Origin: CAZJFC01 sp964545245
GTDB taxonomy: Bacteria > Pseudomonadota > Alphaproteobacteria > Rickettsiales > 21-14-0-20-44-7
Reading direction: 5' to 3'
DNA: 12,744 bases
Assembly (NCBI GenBank): GCA_964545245.1
Contig: CAZJFC010000053.1
Coordinates: 1-12,744, forward strand
Part shown: piece after piece, positions 1-5,838 of the stretch
Layout: each line of letters opens with the position of its first letter
Numbering within the stretch: position 1 is the stretch's first letter
Made by a program: the position numbers and the translations under genes
Notes under the pieces: model-generated
The model's database searches: none
What the model was told of the DNA's origin: nothing
Seen by the model: only the letters and a program-made list of their open reading frames with translations

Positions 1-372
1 AACAAAACCATCATGACAATTGCCGACACCAACGACTCGGCGTTAGGAAATTTCACAAAAGAGGCGCTCATAAGCCTTGAATTGTGGAAAAAATTCGAGC
101 GCAGGGTGATTATCGGCGCATCGGCCTCGCGCACGGTGGATTTAATCATAAAAGGCCCTTCGGCGGGCATAATTTATGCCACGGACGCGAAATTATATGC
201 CGATAAACTCGATATTCTGGCGGAAATCCCGGAAAAAATGCATAGCCCGGTGGAATATTACGCGGCGCTGGTGGTTGGTGACAATATGCACGAGGCGGGG
301 GAATATTTGCAGTTTTTGGCCTCAAATAAGGCAAAAGCTGTTTTTAAATCGCTCGGTTTTGTGGTAAAGTAA
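1..372 (+). CDS. modA: Molybdate ABC transporter substrate-binding protein (ModA-like), C-terminal part, cut by window edge
   Basis: This is the last ~123 residues of a periplasmic binding protein. The frame is open from base 1 through the ATG at 13, so that ATG is internal and not a start. The segment reads like the second lobe of ModA: an aspartate-containing stretch (IADTNDSALGNF) followed by KEALISLELWKKF, then a SASRTVDLIIKG segment, GIIYATDAK, and the terminal EYLQFLASNKAKAVFKSLGF typical of the family's last helices. ModA captures molybdate or tungstate outside the inner membrane and delivers it to the ModBC permease. The signal peptide and N-terminal lobe lie outside the window. No modB or modC follows on the right; a hairpin terminator and then a carboxypeptidase gene come next. 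A related type of anion-binding protein is possible, but ModA is the best match. Confidence 0.78.
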   Translation, partial: NKTIMTIADTNDSALGNFTKEALISLELWKKFERRVIIGASASRTVDLIIKGPSAGIIYATDAKLYADKLDILAEIPEKMHSPVEYYAALVVGDNMHEAGEYLQFLASNKAKAVFKSLGFVVK

Positions 373-402
373 TAAAAATATAATCTTTTGGGTTTAATAT
401 AG

Positions 403-449
403 GGTACAGAGGGGTTGCAGAAATTTCTGCAATAAGCTGTGCCTTTTTT
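403..449 (+). terminator. Two-stage intrinsic terminator after modA
   Basis: GGTACAG (403-409) pairs with CTGTGCC (437-443) with one G-U wobble. Inside this outer stem lies a perfect 18-bp palindrome, TTGCAGAAATTTCTGCAA (415-432). Six T residues follow directly (444-449), with more T-rich sequence beyond. The stem plus U-tract about 30 bp after the modA stop fits a rho-independent terminator. The inner palindrome alone could also be a protein-binding site. Confidence 0.6.
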
Positions 450-524
450 ATTTTGTTTTTTTTGGATGGATAAAAATTTTCTGTTTGCGGGATAAAATTT
501 TTTAGTTCAGAACTGTTTTATTGA

Positions 525-539
525 CGATAAAGATTATCG
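525..539. promoter_or_regulatory. Inverted repeat overlapping a possible -35 box upstream of the carboxypeptidase gene
   Basis: CGATAA-AGA-TTATCG is a perfect 6-bp dyad with a 3-bp centre. It overlaps TTGACG (521-526), a good -35 box. The sequence 17 bp further on (TTTATT, 544-549) is only a weak -10. The dyad lies 26 bp before the ATG at 565. It could be an operator for this gene, but there is no second copy in the window to support that. Confidence 0.35.
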
Positions 540-564
540 ATTTTTTATTTAAAATAGTGTTGGC

Positions 565-1680
565 ATGAGAAAGATATTGATTGTTTTATTTCTGGTTTTC
601 ACGGTGACGGGCGGCACTTTCACCGAAGCGGAAGCTGCGCGCAAGACGGCAGTTAAAAAAGCCCCTTCCTATAACCCGAAATATGCCGGGTTCGTGGTGG
701 ATGGCGATACCGGGAAAATTCTCTATCAGGACCATGCCGATGCGCTGCGCCACCCTGCGTCGCTCACCAAGATGATGACGCTCTACCTCACATTCGAGGC
801 GCTGAACAACGGCCATTTGCGCCTTGACCAGAAATTGAACGTTTCGCAGGAGGCGACAAAACGCCCGCAGACCAACCTTTCGATGCAGCCGGGTGACAAG
901 ATCACGGTGCGCGAGGCGATTATCGCGCTGGTGGTGCGTTCCGCCAATGACGTTGCCGTGGTGCTTGCCGAAGCGCTCGGCGGGACTGAAGCGAAATTCG
1001 CCCAGATCATGACCCAGCGCTCCCGTGAACTGGGCATGAAGAACACCACTTTCCGCAACGCTTCCGGCCTGCATGACCCGAAACAGATAACCACCGCGAA
1101 GGATATGGCGCTGCTCGCGATCGCGCTGAAAAAACATTACCCGGAATATTTCCATTTCTTTTCGCGCACGCAGTTCACTTTCAACGGCGTGAACTATACC
1201 AGCCACAACCGCGTCATGCAGAGATATCCGGGCGCGGATGGGCTGAAGACAGGGTTCATCAACGCATCCGGCTTTAACCTGGTGACTACCGCATCACGCC
1301 GCGGCTATAACCTTGTCGGCGTGGTTATCGGCGGCAGGAGCGGTGCCACGCGTGACGAGCATATGATTAAAATCCTCGATGAAGGCTTTGTAAAAATCGC
1401 CAAGCTGCGCGGCGGCTTCCAGGCAGAATATCCGAAATCGGGCAGGCAAAGGCAGAACTTCGCCGGGGCCGAGCCGGGATTCGGCGCGGCAAATGCAGGA
1501 ACTTTGAGCGATCCTATCGTGGCGGCAGCCACCGGCAATTTACAGGCCGCCAATGATAATGCGATTGTCGAAACCGCAAGCGGGATTTCACCTTCTTCAT
1601 TGCAAGGCTCCGGCAGGCAGTTCGCTAACGGATTCGTGCCGACTCCACAAGCCAAACCACGCGCGGTTTCACGCAGGTAG
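565..1680 (+). CDS. Secreted D-alanyl-D-alanine carboxypeptidase (penicillin-binding protein 5/6 type, peptidase S11)
   Basis: This serine carboxypeptidase trims the terminal D-Ala from peptidoglycan pentapeptides in the periplasm. All three penicillin-binding motifs are present in order: SLTK at residues 66-69 with the acylating Ser66, SAN at 126-128, and KTG at 228-230 (DGLKTGFINASG). Residues 1-25 are a signal peptide: MRK, a hydrophobic core, then an AEA-type cleavage site. At 371 residues it is a normal length for DacA/DacF/DacC proteins. After the catalytic domain (to about residue 285) comes a low-complexity Ala/Gly/Ser/Asn tail ending in RAVSRR; I see no clear PBP5 C-terminal domain or amphipathic anchor. 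No good Shine-Dalgarno precedes the ATG. The gene is flanked by the modA terminator and by a convergent gpmA. DacA, DacC and DacF cannot be told apart here. Confidence 0.93.
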   Translation: MRKILIVLFLVFTVTGGTFTEAEAARKTAVKKAPSYNPKYAGFVVDGDTGKILYQDHADALRHPASLTKMMTLYLTFEALNNGHLRLDQKLNVSQEATKRPQTNLSMQPGDKITVREAIIALVVRSANDVAVVLAEALGGTEAKFAQIMTQRSRELGMKNTTFRNASGLHDPKQITTAKDMALLAIALKKHYPEYFHFFSRTQFTFNGVNYTSHNRVMQRYPGADGLKTGFINASGFNLVTTASRRGYNLVGVVIGGRSGATRDEHMIKILDEGFVKIAKLRGGFQAEYPKSGRQRQNFAGAEPGFGAANAGTLSDPIVAAATGNLQAANDNAIVETASGISPSSLQGSGRQFANGFVPTPQAKPRAVSRR

Positions 1681-1682
1681 TC

Positions 1683-1715
1683 GTTAGTTGTTAGTCATTT
1701 GTCATTAGGTTAGTT
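1683..1715. repeat. Heptamer tandem repeat tract (GTTGTTA/GTCATTA type)
   Basis: Just after the carboxypeptidase stop the DNA reads in 7-bp steps: GTTGTTA (1687), GTCATTT (1694), GTCATTA (1701), then degenerate GTTA units. The same heptamers recur at 8687-8717, and a related form (GTCGTAA) at 2559-2579. It carries no ORF. Confidence 0.65.
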
Positions 1716-1767
1716 AAGTGTCAGTGCGAGTGTCAGTTTTCTCCCACTGACACTGTCACTCCCACTT
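1716..1767. terminator. Large hairpin between convergent genes; possible bidirectional terminator
   Basis: The core stem is AGTGTCAGT (1729-1737) with ACTGACACT (1746-1754), 9 bp perfect around an 8-base loop. Outer arms also pair: AGTG (1723-1726) with CACT (1757-1760), and AAGTG (1716-1720) with CACTT (1763-1767). It sits between the 3' ends of the carboxypeptidase gene and gpmA, where a shared terminator would be expected. There is no long T-run on either side, so termination is inferred from place and shape only. Part of it (1737-1760) recurs inverted at 12661-12684. Confidence 0.45.
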
Positions 1768-1774
1768 ATAACAA

Positions 1775-2485
1775 CTATTTGAATACATCATTAAAATGCC
1801 TGCCGAGTGAATCGGCGGTGACTTTGAGGTTCTCGTCCACCACAAAACCTGTCGGCTGCGCGGTTTCAAGCTCAACTGATGCGATTCCTTCCGGCGGAAC
1901 CTGCTTCACGATTTTTATCAGCGCGCGCAGCGAGTTCCCATGTGCCACGATGATGACTTTTTTGCCGGATTTAAGTTCCGGGAAAAGCACCTCATCGGCG
2001 AATGGCTTCACGCGCGTTTCGACATCCTTCAGGCTTTCAGTCGGTGGAATTTCATTGGTAAAGCTGCCTTTGATGAGGCGGTTGAATGCCTCGGTCACGT
2101 TGGCGAGTTCCTTGTTGTCCGGTTTGATGACCGGCGGCTGGATGTCATATCCGCGGCGGATTTTCTGGAACATCCCGTCGCCGATCTCGGCGAGGGTTTC
2201 CTGTTTGTCCTTGCCTGAAAGGTCGCCGTAAAAACGCTCAACCAGACGCGCATCAATTGTTAGTTCGCGGTCTGGAAAAAGAAATTCGGCGGTGCGCCGG
2301 GTGCGGGTGAACGGGGAAACAAAGATCACATCCGGGCTGAAACCGGATTTTTCGATGGTCTCACGCGCGGCCTTCGCCTGCCGCTCGCCTTCTTCGGTGA
2401 GGTCGGTGTCAACCCATCCGGCGAAGCGGTTCTCAAGGTTGAATTTGCTCTGCCCATGGCGGATCATTACTAGGTTTGGGTTCAT
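1775..2485 (-). CDS. gpmA: 2,3-bisphosphoglycerate-dependent phosphoglycerate mutase
   Basis: This glycolytic and gluconeogenic enzyme interconverts 3- and 2-phosphoglycerate in the cytosol through a phosphohistidine. The signature RHGQSKFNLENRFAGW is at residues 9-24, with the phosphorylated histidine at His10. The substrate-binding arginines are in FTRTRRTAEF (59-68), the general acid/base Glu83 is in ERFYGDL, and the second catalytic His182 is in AHGNSLRAL. At 236 residues it matches the longer, GpmA-like enzymes and keeps the RRGYDIQPP and PPTESLKD segments of that group. The start at 2485 puts the RHG motif at the usual distance from the N-terminus. The Shine-Dalgarno is poor (GGTAACTAAGC before the ATG). 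It is convergent with the carboxypeptidase gene; a heptamer and hairpin block separates it from the upstream phoU. Confidence 0.94.
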   Translation of the reverse strand: MNPNLVMIRHGQSKFNLENRFAGWVDTDLTEEGERQAKAARETIEKSGFSPDVIFVSPFTRTRRTAEFLFPDRELTIDARLVERFYGDLSGKDKQETLAEIGDGMFQKIRRGYDIQPPVIKPDNKELANVTEAFNRLIKGSFTNEIPPTESLKDVETRVKPFADEVLFPELKSGKKVIIVAHGNSLRALIKIVKQVPPEGIASVELETAQPTGFVVDENLKVTADSLGRHFNDVFK

Positions 2486-2489
2486 GCTT

Positions 2490-2579
2490 AGTTACCAGTT
2501 TCAGTTTTTAGTTTCAGTTATCAGAATTGGGGTAAGGGTTCAACTGGTCATTGGGTTAGTCGTAAGTCGTAGGTCGTAA
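2490..2579. repeat. Short tandem repeat tracts (AGTTTC/AGTTATC and GTCGTAA heptamers)
   Basis: Two tracts lie just upstream of gpmA. At about 2490-2526 AGTT-headed units of 6-7 bp repeat (AGTTACC, AGTTTC, AGTTTTT, AGTTTC, AGTTATC). At 2559-2579 there are three perfect-period heptamers, GTCGTAA GTCGTAG GTCGTAA. The first tract is the reverse complement of the tracts near 5050 and 6551. The second abuts the hairpin array that starts at 2582. Confidence 0.6.
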
Positions 2580-2581
2580 GT

Positions 2582-2661
2582 GGCCACCCCCCTTCCGTCC
2601 CCCCTGATAGGGGGGAGAATTGGCCCCCTCTCCTATGAGGAGAGGGATGGGGTGAGGTGGC
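2582..2661. repeat. G/C hairpin array, family A, copy 1
   Basis: The ends are inverted: GGCCACC (2582-2588) against GGTGGC (2656-2661). Inside are two perfect hairpins. The first is CCCCCCT-GAT-AGGGGGG (2599-2615). The second has arms CCCTCTCCT (2626-2634) and AGGAGAGGG (2638-2646) around ATG. The right end, GGGATGGGGTGAGGTGG, is nearly the same as the right end of the array at 8718-8830. It contains no ORF and lies 3' of phoU. The shape is that of a REP/MITE-like non-coding palindromic element. Confidence 0.7.
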
Positions 2662-2702
2662 TAATTAATTCTAAAACCTAAACCTACCCCCTAAAACCTT
2701 TC

Positions 2703-3425
2703 TCACGCTTCCGGCCTCTTTTTCTTCTTCGCTTCTTTCTTGCTGGTTTTGCTTACCATCTCGCCGGTGGCGATGTAGCGCACGTGGTCGGAAAGTTTTG
2801 TGCAGTGGTCGCCGATGCGCTCAAGGTTTTTGGCGGTGAAGATGATGTCGGCGAATGCGGGGATAGCGTCCGGGTTTTTCTCGACATGGATCTGCACATC
2901 TTTCAGCAGGCGGTGATAAACGTCATCAACTTTGTTATCCTGCTCAAGCACCTCATTTGCTTTTGAAATGTCCATATCGCGGAACGCGGAAACCACGTCG
3001 TTAAGCATTTTGGTGACATGCGCGTTCATTTCCTTCAGGTCATTGTTCACGTCGTTCGAGCTTTTGGTGACGAAGCGTGATGATTTGCGGCATGACGCTT
3101 TCGCGAGGTCGCCCATGCGCTCAAGCGATGAGGCGATTTTGAGCGTGGAGACGACAAAGCGCAGGTCAACCCCCATCGGCTGGCGCAGCGCCATGATGCG
3201 CGTCGCCCTGTTCTGCAGGTCCGCGTCGAGGTCGTTGATGATCCAGTCAAGCTCACGCGCCTGCTGGGTGAGTTCGTCGCTTGGGGTATCAAGCGCGCGG
3301 CGCGAGAATTCAAGCATTTCAAGAACCTTATCAGCCATCTCAAGGATTTTGCTGCTAAGCTCTTTTAGTTCATTATCGAACGCGCCGACGATGTGATGGG
3401 TTGTTTTGACAAAATTTTCTGACAC
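2703..3425 (-). CDS. phoU: Phosphate signalling regulator PhoU
   Basis: PhoU is a cytosolic all-helical protein that links the Pst phosphate transporter to the PhoR/PhoB two-component system and keeps the Pho regulon off when phosphate is ample. The protein shows the two-repeat architecture with a metal-binding E-xxx-D motif in each half: LERMGDLAK (Glu102, Asp106) and LERIGDHCT (Glu202, Asp206). I chose the GTG at 3425 (240 residues): it gives the usual N-terminus (SENFVKTTHHIVGAFDNEL), and AGAAGG lies 9 bases upstream as a good Shine-Dalgarno. The open frame extends to 3533, but that extra part matches no PhoU. The C-terminus ends in an unusual basic run (SKKEAKKKKRPEA). There are no pst or phoB/phoR genes in this window, so the gene is separate from its usual partners here. 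Confidence 0.93.
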   Translation of the reverse strand: MSENFVKTTHHIVGAFDNELKELSSKILEMADKVLEMLEFSRRALDTPSDELTQQARELDWIINDLDADLQNRATRIMALRQPMGVDLRFVVSTLKIASSLERMGDLAKASCRKSSRFVTKSSNDVNNDLKEMNAHVTKMLNDVVSAFRDMDISKANEVLEQDNKVDDVYHRLLKDVQIHVEKNPDAIPAFADIIFTAKNLERIGDHCTKLSDHVRYIATGEMVSKTSKKEAKKKKRPEA

Positions 3426-3462
3426 GGTTTTCCGCCTTCTAGCTAAAATATACGCTGTGTAC

Positions 3463-3491
3463 ATAATTGAGTGTCCTGCGCGATAAGTCAA
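3463..3491 (-). promoter_or_regulatory. Candidate phoU promoter
   Basis: On the minus strand TTGACT (3491-3486) is followed after 17 bp by AATTAT (3468-3463), then the Shine-Dalgarno and GTG of phoU. The -35 is strong and the -10 is only 4/6. A TATATT further down could serve as an alternative -10. Confidence 0.4.
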
Positions 3492-3535
3492 GCAGTGTAT
3501 GGTTTGCACTGCACAATAACCGGCGCGGCCCATAG

Positions 3536-4264
3536 CTATAGCGCGTCTTTCAGGGCGCGGGTGGCGCTGCCCGGTTTCAGCGGTTTCTGCTGCGATTCAT
3601 GCGGCTTCCACCCGGTGATGGTGATGATCTCATAAGTGGCGGTGATCCTTCCTTCCCCGTCGGAAAAATTCTTTGCGTAAATTTCCGCGGCGCGGTTCAT
3701 GAAACTCCTCGCCGTGAAATTTTTTCTCTGTCTGATGAGTGAGTTTGTTTCGCCGATTTTGCGCAAATGACGCATCAGATGGAACATATTTTCATAACTC
3801 ACCTCCACCGTTTCCGAAGTGGCGACGGGAAGCGCGAAACCCGCTCTATGCAGCAGCATGCCTGCATCCCGCACATCTATCATCGGCGAAATTCTCGGTG
3901 AGATCGAATCGGGGTCAGCCTGCTGAAAACAAAATTTGAGTTCTTTCAGACACTCTCCGCCGAAAAAATTCGCGATGAAAACGCCATCAGGTTTGAGTAG
4001 AATTTTTATCTGGTGAAGAAGACCGACAACATCATTCACGAAGTGCAGATGCAGGCTGGAACGCGCCAAATCAAAGGAGTTTGATGGGTATTGCAACACT
4101 TCATCATCACGTGTTATTTCTAACACAGATTCGAAATTTTTTTTGAAATCGAGCAGTTTATCGGCAAGAATCTCACTCGCATGGGCAACTAAAAAATCAT
4201 CACGGTCAGCGCGGGCGAATTTTTGCGCGACAATTTTCTTGTTGAAGATTTCTATATTATTCAA
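3536..4264 (-). CDS. BioC/NDUFAF5-like methyltransferase homologue lacking the SAM-binding motif I region
   Basis: The protein aligns by eye with the alphaproteobacterial class I methyltransferase family related to BioC and mitochondrial NDUFAF5. Matching parts are FNKKIVAQKFARA at the N-terminus, SFDLARSSLHLHFVND (63-78), LLKPDGVFIANFFGGECLKEL (89-109), SPMIDVRDAGMLLHRAGFALPV (126-147), LMRHLRKIGETNSL (163-176) and the intact end GWKPHESQQKPLKPGSA. What is missing is the glycine-rich motif I (xLDxGCGxG) and the following acidic strand. VLEI (47-50) runs almost directly into DDEVLQYPSNSFDL, where family members have some 40-45 more residues. At 242 residues it is correspondingly short. The only in-frame start is TTG at 4264, and no Shine-Dalgarno is evident. 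It is either a non-catalytic remnant still under selection or a decaying gene; the rest of the frame is unbroken. Confidence 0.8.
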   Translation of the reverse strand: MNNIEIFNKKIVAQKFARADRDDFLVAHASEILADKLLDFKKNFESVLEITRDDEVLQYPSNSFDLARSSLHLHFVNDVVGLLHQIKILLKPDGVFIANFFGGECLKELKFCFQQADPDSISPRISPMIDVRDAGMLLHRAGFALPVATSETVEVSYENMFHLMRHLRKIGETNSLIRQRKNFTARSFMNRAAEIYAKNFSDGEGRITATYEIITITGWKPHESQQKPLKPGSATRALKDAL

Positions 4265-4302
4265 TGCGTTATTTGATTTATGATTTTTTTCGCGGGAGAA
4301 AA

Positions 4303-4330
4303 ATTATACAGATTTTTCAATATCATTCAA
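4303..4330 (-). promoter_or_regulatory. Promoter of the methyltransferase-like gene
   Basis: On the minus strand TTGAAT (4330-4325) and a perfect TATAAT (4308-4303) are separated by 16 bp. Transcription would begin around 4296, some 32 bases before the TTG start. It lies back-to-back with the promoter for the Lys/Ala-rich genes. Confidence 0.6.
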
Positions 4331-4383
4331 CTTAAAACACGCATGGATTTTTGGCGTTGTTAAGATGTTATCAATAATATTTG

Positions 4384-4392
4384 TGATATACT
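4384..4392 (+). promoter_or_regulatory. Extended -10 promoter of the Lys/Ala-rich gene pair
   Basis: TG-A-TATACT is an extended -10 element followed by a GC-rich discriminator (CCGCC). The -35 position 17 bp upstream is weak (GATGTT, 4364-4369). The predicted transcription start is near 4399, about 50 bases before the ATG at 4449. Confidence 0.5.
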
Positions 4393-4448
4393 CCGCCTTG
4401 TCAAGTTGAACTTGGCTAACTTTTTTAACCAACACAAAGGTGGACAAA

Positions 4449-4547
4449 ATGGCTACTAAAAAAGCAGCAAAAAAACCGGCAGCTAAGAAAAAAGCTCCTG
4501 CGAAAAAAGCTCCGGCTAAAACTGCTAAAAAAGCAAAAAAGAAGTAG
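4449..4547 (+). CDS. 32-residue Lys/Ala-rich basic protein (histone H1-tail-like), copy 1
   Basis: The ORF encodes MATKKAAKKPAAKKKAPAKK followed by APAKTAKKAKKK: only M, A, T, K and P, about half lysine. Such KKxAPAKK repeats resemble eukaryotic H1 tails, chlamydial Hc1/Hc2 and the basic tails of some bacterial HU and AlgP proteins. Proteins of this type bind DNA through charge and are disordered, so a nucleoid-associated role is plausible but inferred. An AAAGGTGG Shine-Dalgarno precedes the ATG at a good distance, an extended -10 promoter lies upstream and a strong terminator follows, so this very short ORF looks like a complete, self-contained gene. Copy 2 starts 114 bp after its stop. Confidence 0.75.
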   Translation: MATKKAAKKPAAKKKAPAKKAPAKTAKKAKKK

Positions 4548-4577
4548 TTCGCTTATAGGCAAACTAATTCATGAATT

Positions 4578-4610
4578 AACGCGCTTTCCTAATCTGGAGG
4601 CGCGTTTTTT
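4578..4610 (+). terminator. Rho-independent terminator after Lys/Ala-rich gene copy 1
   Basis: AACGCGC (4578-4584) pairs with GCGCGTT (4600-4606). The stem extends inward through TTTC/GGAG pairs and is followed by a run of six T (4605-4610). It is nearly the same as the terminator at 4844-4877. Confidence 0.85.
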
Positions 4611-4660
4611 CCGAAACTGGAACCAAAGTTTCTTTAACCCTAACAACAAAGGTAAACACT

Positions 4661-4813
4661 ATGGCTACTAAAAAAACAGCAAAGAAAGCTCCTGCTAAAA
4701 AAGCAGCAGCAAAAAAACCGGCAGCTAAGAAAAAAGCTCCAGCTAAAAAAACTGTTGCTAAAAAACCGGCAGCGAAAAAAGCTCCTGCTAAAAAAGCTGC
4801 GAAAAAGAAATAG
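4661..4813 (+). CDS. 50-residue Lys/Ala-rich basic protein (histone H1-tail-like), copy 2
   Basis: The ORF begins MATKKTAKKAPAKKAAAKKP and continues as AAKKKAPAKK-TVAKKPAAKK-APAKKAAKKK. It is a longer paralogue of the gene at 4449, with the same first five residues and about three PAAKK/APAKK units. The leader resembles that of copy 1 (CTAACAACAAAGGT before the ATG), and the terminator is a near-duplicate, so the whole unit of leader, gene and hairpin seems to have been duplicated. A disordered DNA- or RNA-binding role is inferred from the composition. The repeated codons (AAA, GCT, GCA) make length change by slippage or recombination likely. I see no separate promoter between the two copies, so copy 2 may depend on read-through or on a weak promoter. 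Confidence 0.75.
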   Translation: MATKKTAKKAPAKKAAAKKPAAKKKAPAKKTVAKKPAAKKAPAKKAAKKK

Positions 4814-4843
4814 TTTCGGTCTTACCGTACTAAATCGAAAATT

Positions 4844-4877
4844 AACGCGCTTCCTGATCTGGGGGCGCGTTTTTTTT
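4844..4877 (+). terminator. Rho-independent terminator after Lys/Ala-rich gene copy 2
   Basis: AACGCGC (4844-4850) pairs with GCGCGTT (4865-4871), with an inner TTCC/GGGG extension, and is followed by eight T (4870-4877). The stem sequence is identical to that of the first terminator. Confidence 0.88.
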
Positions 4878-4886
4878 GGAGTATTT

Positions 4887-4969
4887 TTTTGCCCCCGTGC
4901 GGCGCTACTGCGCCTCCGATGGGCTGTGCCTCCGGCACGCTCAGGGCTGGGCCGTTCTCCTTAACGGCT
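4887..4969 (+). repeat. 83-bp dispersed repeat, copy 1
   Basis: This segment matches 6444-6526 at 80 of 83 positions in the same orientation. It contains two small hairpins: GTGCC-TCC-GGCAC (4926-4938) and GCCGTT-CTCCTT-AACGGC (4951-4968). It is non-coding and GC-rich against AT-rich surroundings. An AACTGAAACT tract follows (about 5049-5076), as it does after copy 2. Confidence 0.85.
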
Positions 4970-5048
4970 TCAAATCCCATCAACTATTCAACTAACTAAT
5001 GACTTAAGGCTGGAATATGGGCGAAGATTCTGGTAACCCAAAATATAT

Positions 5049-5076
5049 AACTGAAACTAAAAAACTGAAACTGCCA
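5049..5076. repeat. AACTGAAACT tandem tract
   Basis: AACTGAAACTAA and AACTGAAACT are repeated just before the amidotransferase start. The tract is the reverse complement of the one at 2490-2526 and is similar to 6551-6582. Its repeat nature is one reason to reject the upstream in-frame ATG at 5017 as the start of the amidotransferase. Confidence 0.55.
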
Positions 5077-5085
5077 ACTAGGCTT

Positions 5086-5811
5086 ATGAAACCAACGATC
5101 GGCATTACGCTTGACTATGTTAAGGAAGGAAGTTTTTCCGCGCGCCCGCATTACGCCCTGCGCGAGCATTATTTCAATGCGGTTTCAAAAGTTGGCGGGG
5201 TGCCGTTCGGTATCCCGTATAATATTGAATTAATTGATGAATTTCTGGGGCGGATTGACGGGCTTATCATTCCCGGCGGTGATTTCGGGCTGGATGCCGG
5301 GTGGTATGAGGCGGGCGAAAAATCCCCGTTTGAGGCTTCGCCGCGTTTGCAGTTCGATATTGAGATCATCCGCCGCGCGCTGGCGAAAAAAATCCCGGTG
5401 CTGGGAATTTGCGCCGGGATGCAGATACTTGCCGGGATGCATGGCTGCAAGCTCACCGGCGATGTGATGAAGTTTTTCAACACCGAATTTAACCACCTCG
5501 ATGCTTTCCCTTCCGAGGAATATGCGCACCGCATAAAAATCACCGGGGGCAGTTTGTTGCAGAAAATCGTGGGTGCGGATGAAATTTCGGTGAATTCGCG
5601 CCACCGCGAGGGGGTGATCTCCGCGCCTGAAAACGTGCGGATTTCCGCCGTTGCCGATGATGGCGTGGTGAAGGCGGTGGAGCTTCCTTCCTATGGTTTT
5701 GCGCTGGGCGTGCAGTGGCACCCGGAATATTTTTTAAATGAAGGCGACCAAAACCGCCTGATTTTTGAGGAATTAATCAAGCAATCCATTGCAAACCGGG
5801 CATCTAAATGA
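5086..5811 (+). CDS. Class I glutamine amidotransferase, gamma-glutamyl-GABA hydrolase (PuuD/peptidase C26) family
   Basis: This cytosolic hydrolase belongs to the family that cleaves gamma-glutamyl amides, such as gamma-Glu-GABA in putrescine breakdown. Features seen: the N-terminal PTIGIT strand, GLIIPGGDF (59-67), the nucleophile elbow LGICAGMQ with Cys109, SVNSRHREGV (168-177), and the catalytic His212/Glu214 in GVQWHPEY. At 241 residues from the ATG at 5086 it is close to the family's usual ~250. The frame is open back to 5017, but those 23 residues come from a tandem repeat and match nothing in the family. The 5086 start has no good Shine-Dalgarno. No other putrescine genes are nearby, so the substrate is open; cell-wall or other gamma-glutamyl substrates are possible. 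The hisB promoter overlaps its 3' end. Confidence 0.85.
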   Translation: MKPTIGITLDYVKEGSFSARPHYALREHYFNAVSKVGGVPFGIPYNIELIDEFLGRIDGLIIPGGDFGLDAGWYEAGEKSPFEASPRLQFDIEIIRRALAKKIPVLGICAGMQILAGMHGCKLTGDVMKFFNTEFNHLDAFPSEEYAHRIKITGGSLLQKIVGADEISVNSRHREGVISAPENVRISAVADDGVVKAVELPSYGFALGVQWHPEYFLNEGDQNRLIFEELIKQSIANRASK

Positions 5812-5817
5812 TATAAC
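5789..5817 (+). promoter_or_regulatory. hisB promoter, inside the end of the amidotransferase gene
   Basis: TTGCAA (5789-5794) and TATAAC (5812-5817) are exactly 17 bp apart. TGA (5809-5811), which is the stop codon of the upstream gene, supplies an extended -10 TGn. The discriminator is GC-rich (CCGGCC). The start of transcription would fall near 5824, right before the AAGGA Shine-Dalgarno at 5826. Confidence 0.65.
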
Positions 5818-5838
5818 CCGGCCATAAGGAAAAATTTT

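Noticed and set aside
2582..2661. Reading the hairpin arrays as CRISPR
   Set aside because: There are no constant direct repeats with unique spacers of regular length; the units are palindromes of varying size, and no cas gene is present.
3426..3533. N-terminal extension of PhoU to 3533
   Set aside because: It matches no PhoU N-terminus. The GTG at 3425 has a good Shine-Dalgarno, and a candidate promoter lies inside the extension.
1775..4264. gpmA, phoU and the methyltransferase as one operon
   Set aside because: Although on one strand, they are separated by 217 and 110 bp, with a repeat array in the first gap and a candidate promoter in the second, and their functions are unrelated.
4755..4964. 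69-codon frame starting inside Lys/Ala-rich gene copy 2
   Set aside because: It runs out of frame through the gene, its terminator and the 83-bp repeat; it has no start signal or protein-like features.
5017..5085. N-terminal extension of the amidotransferase from an upstream ATG at 5017
   Set aside because: The extra 23 residues are encoded by a tandem repeat tract found elsewhere as non-coding DNA, and the family N-terminus begins at the ATG at 5086.
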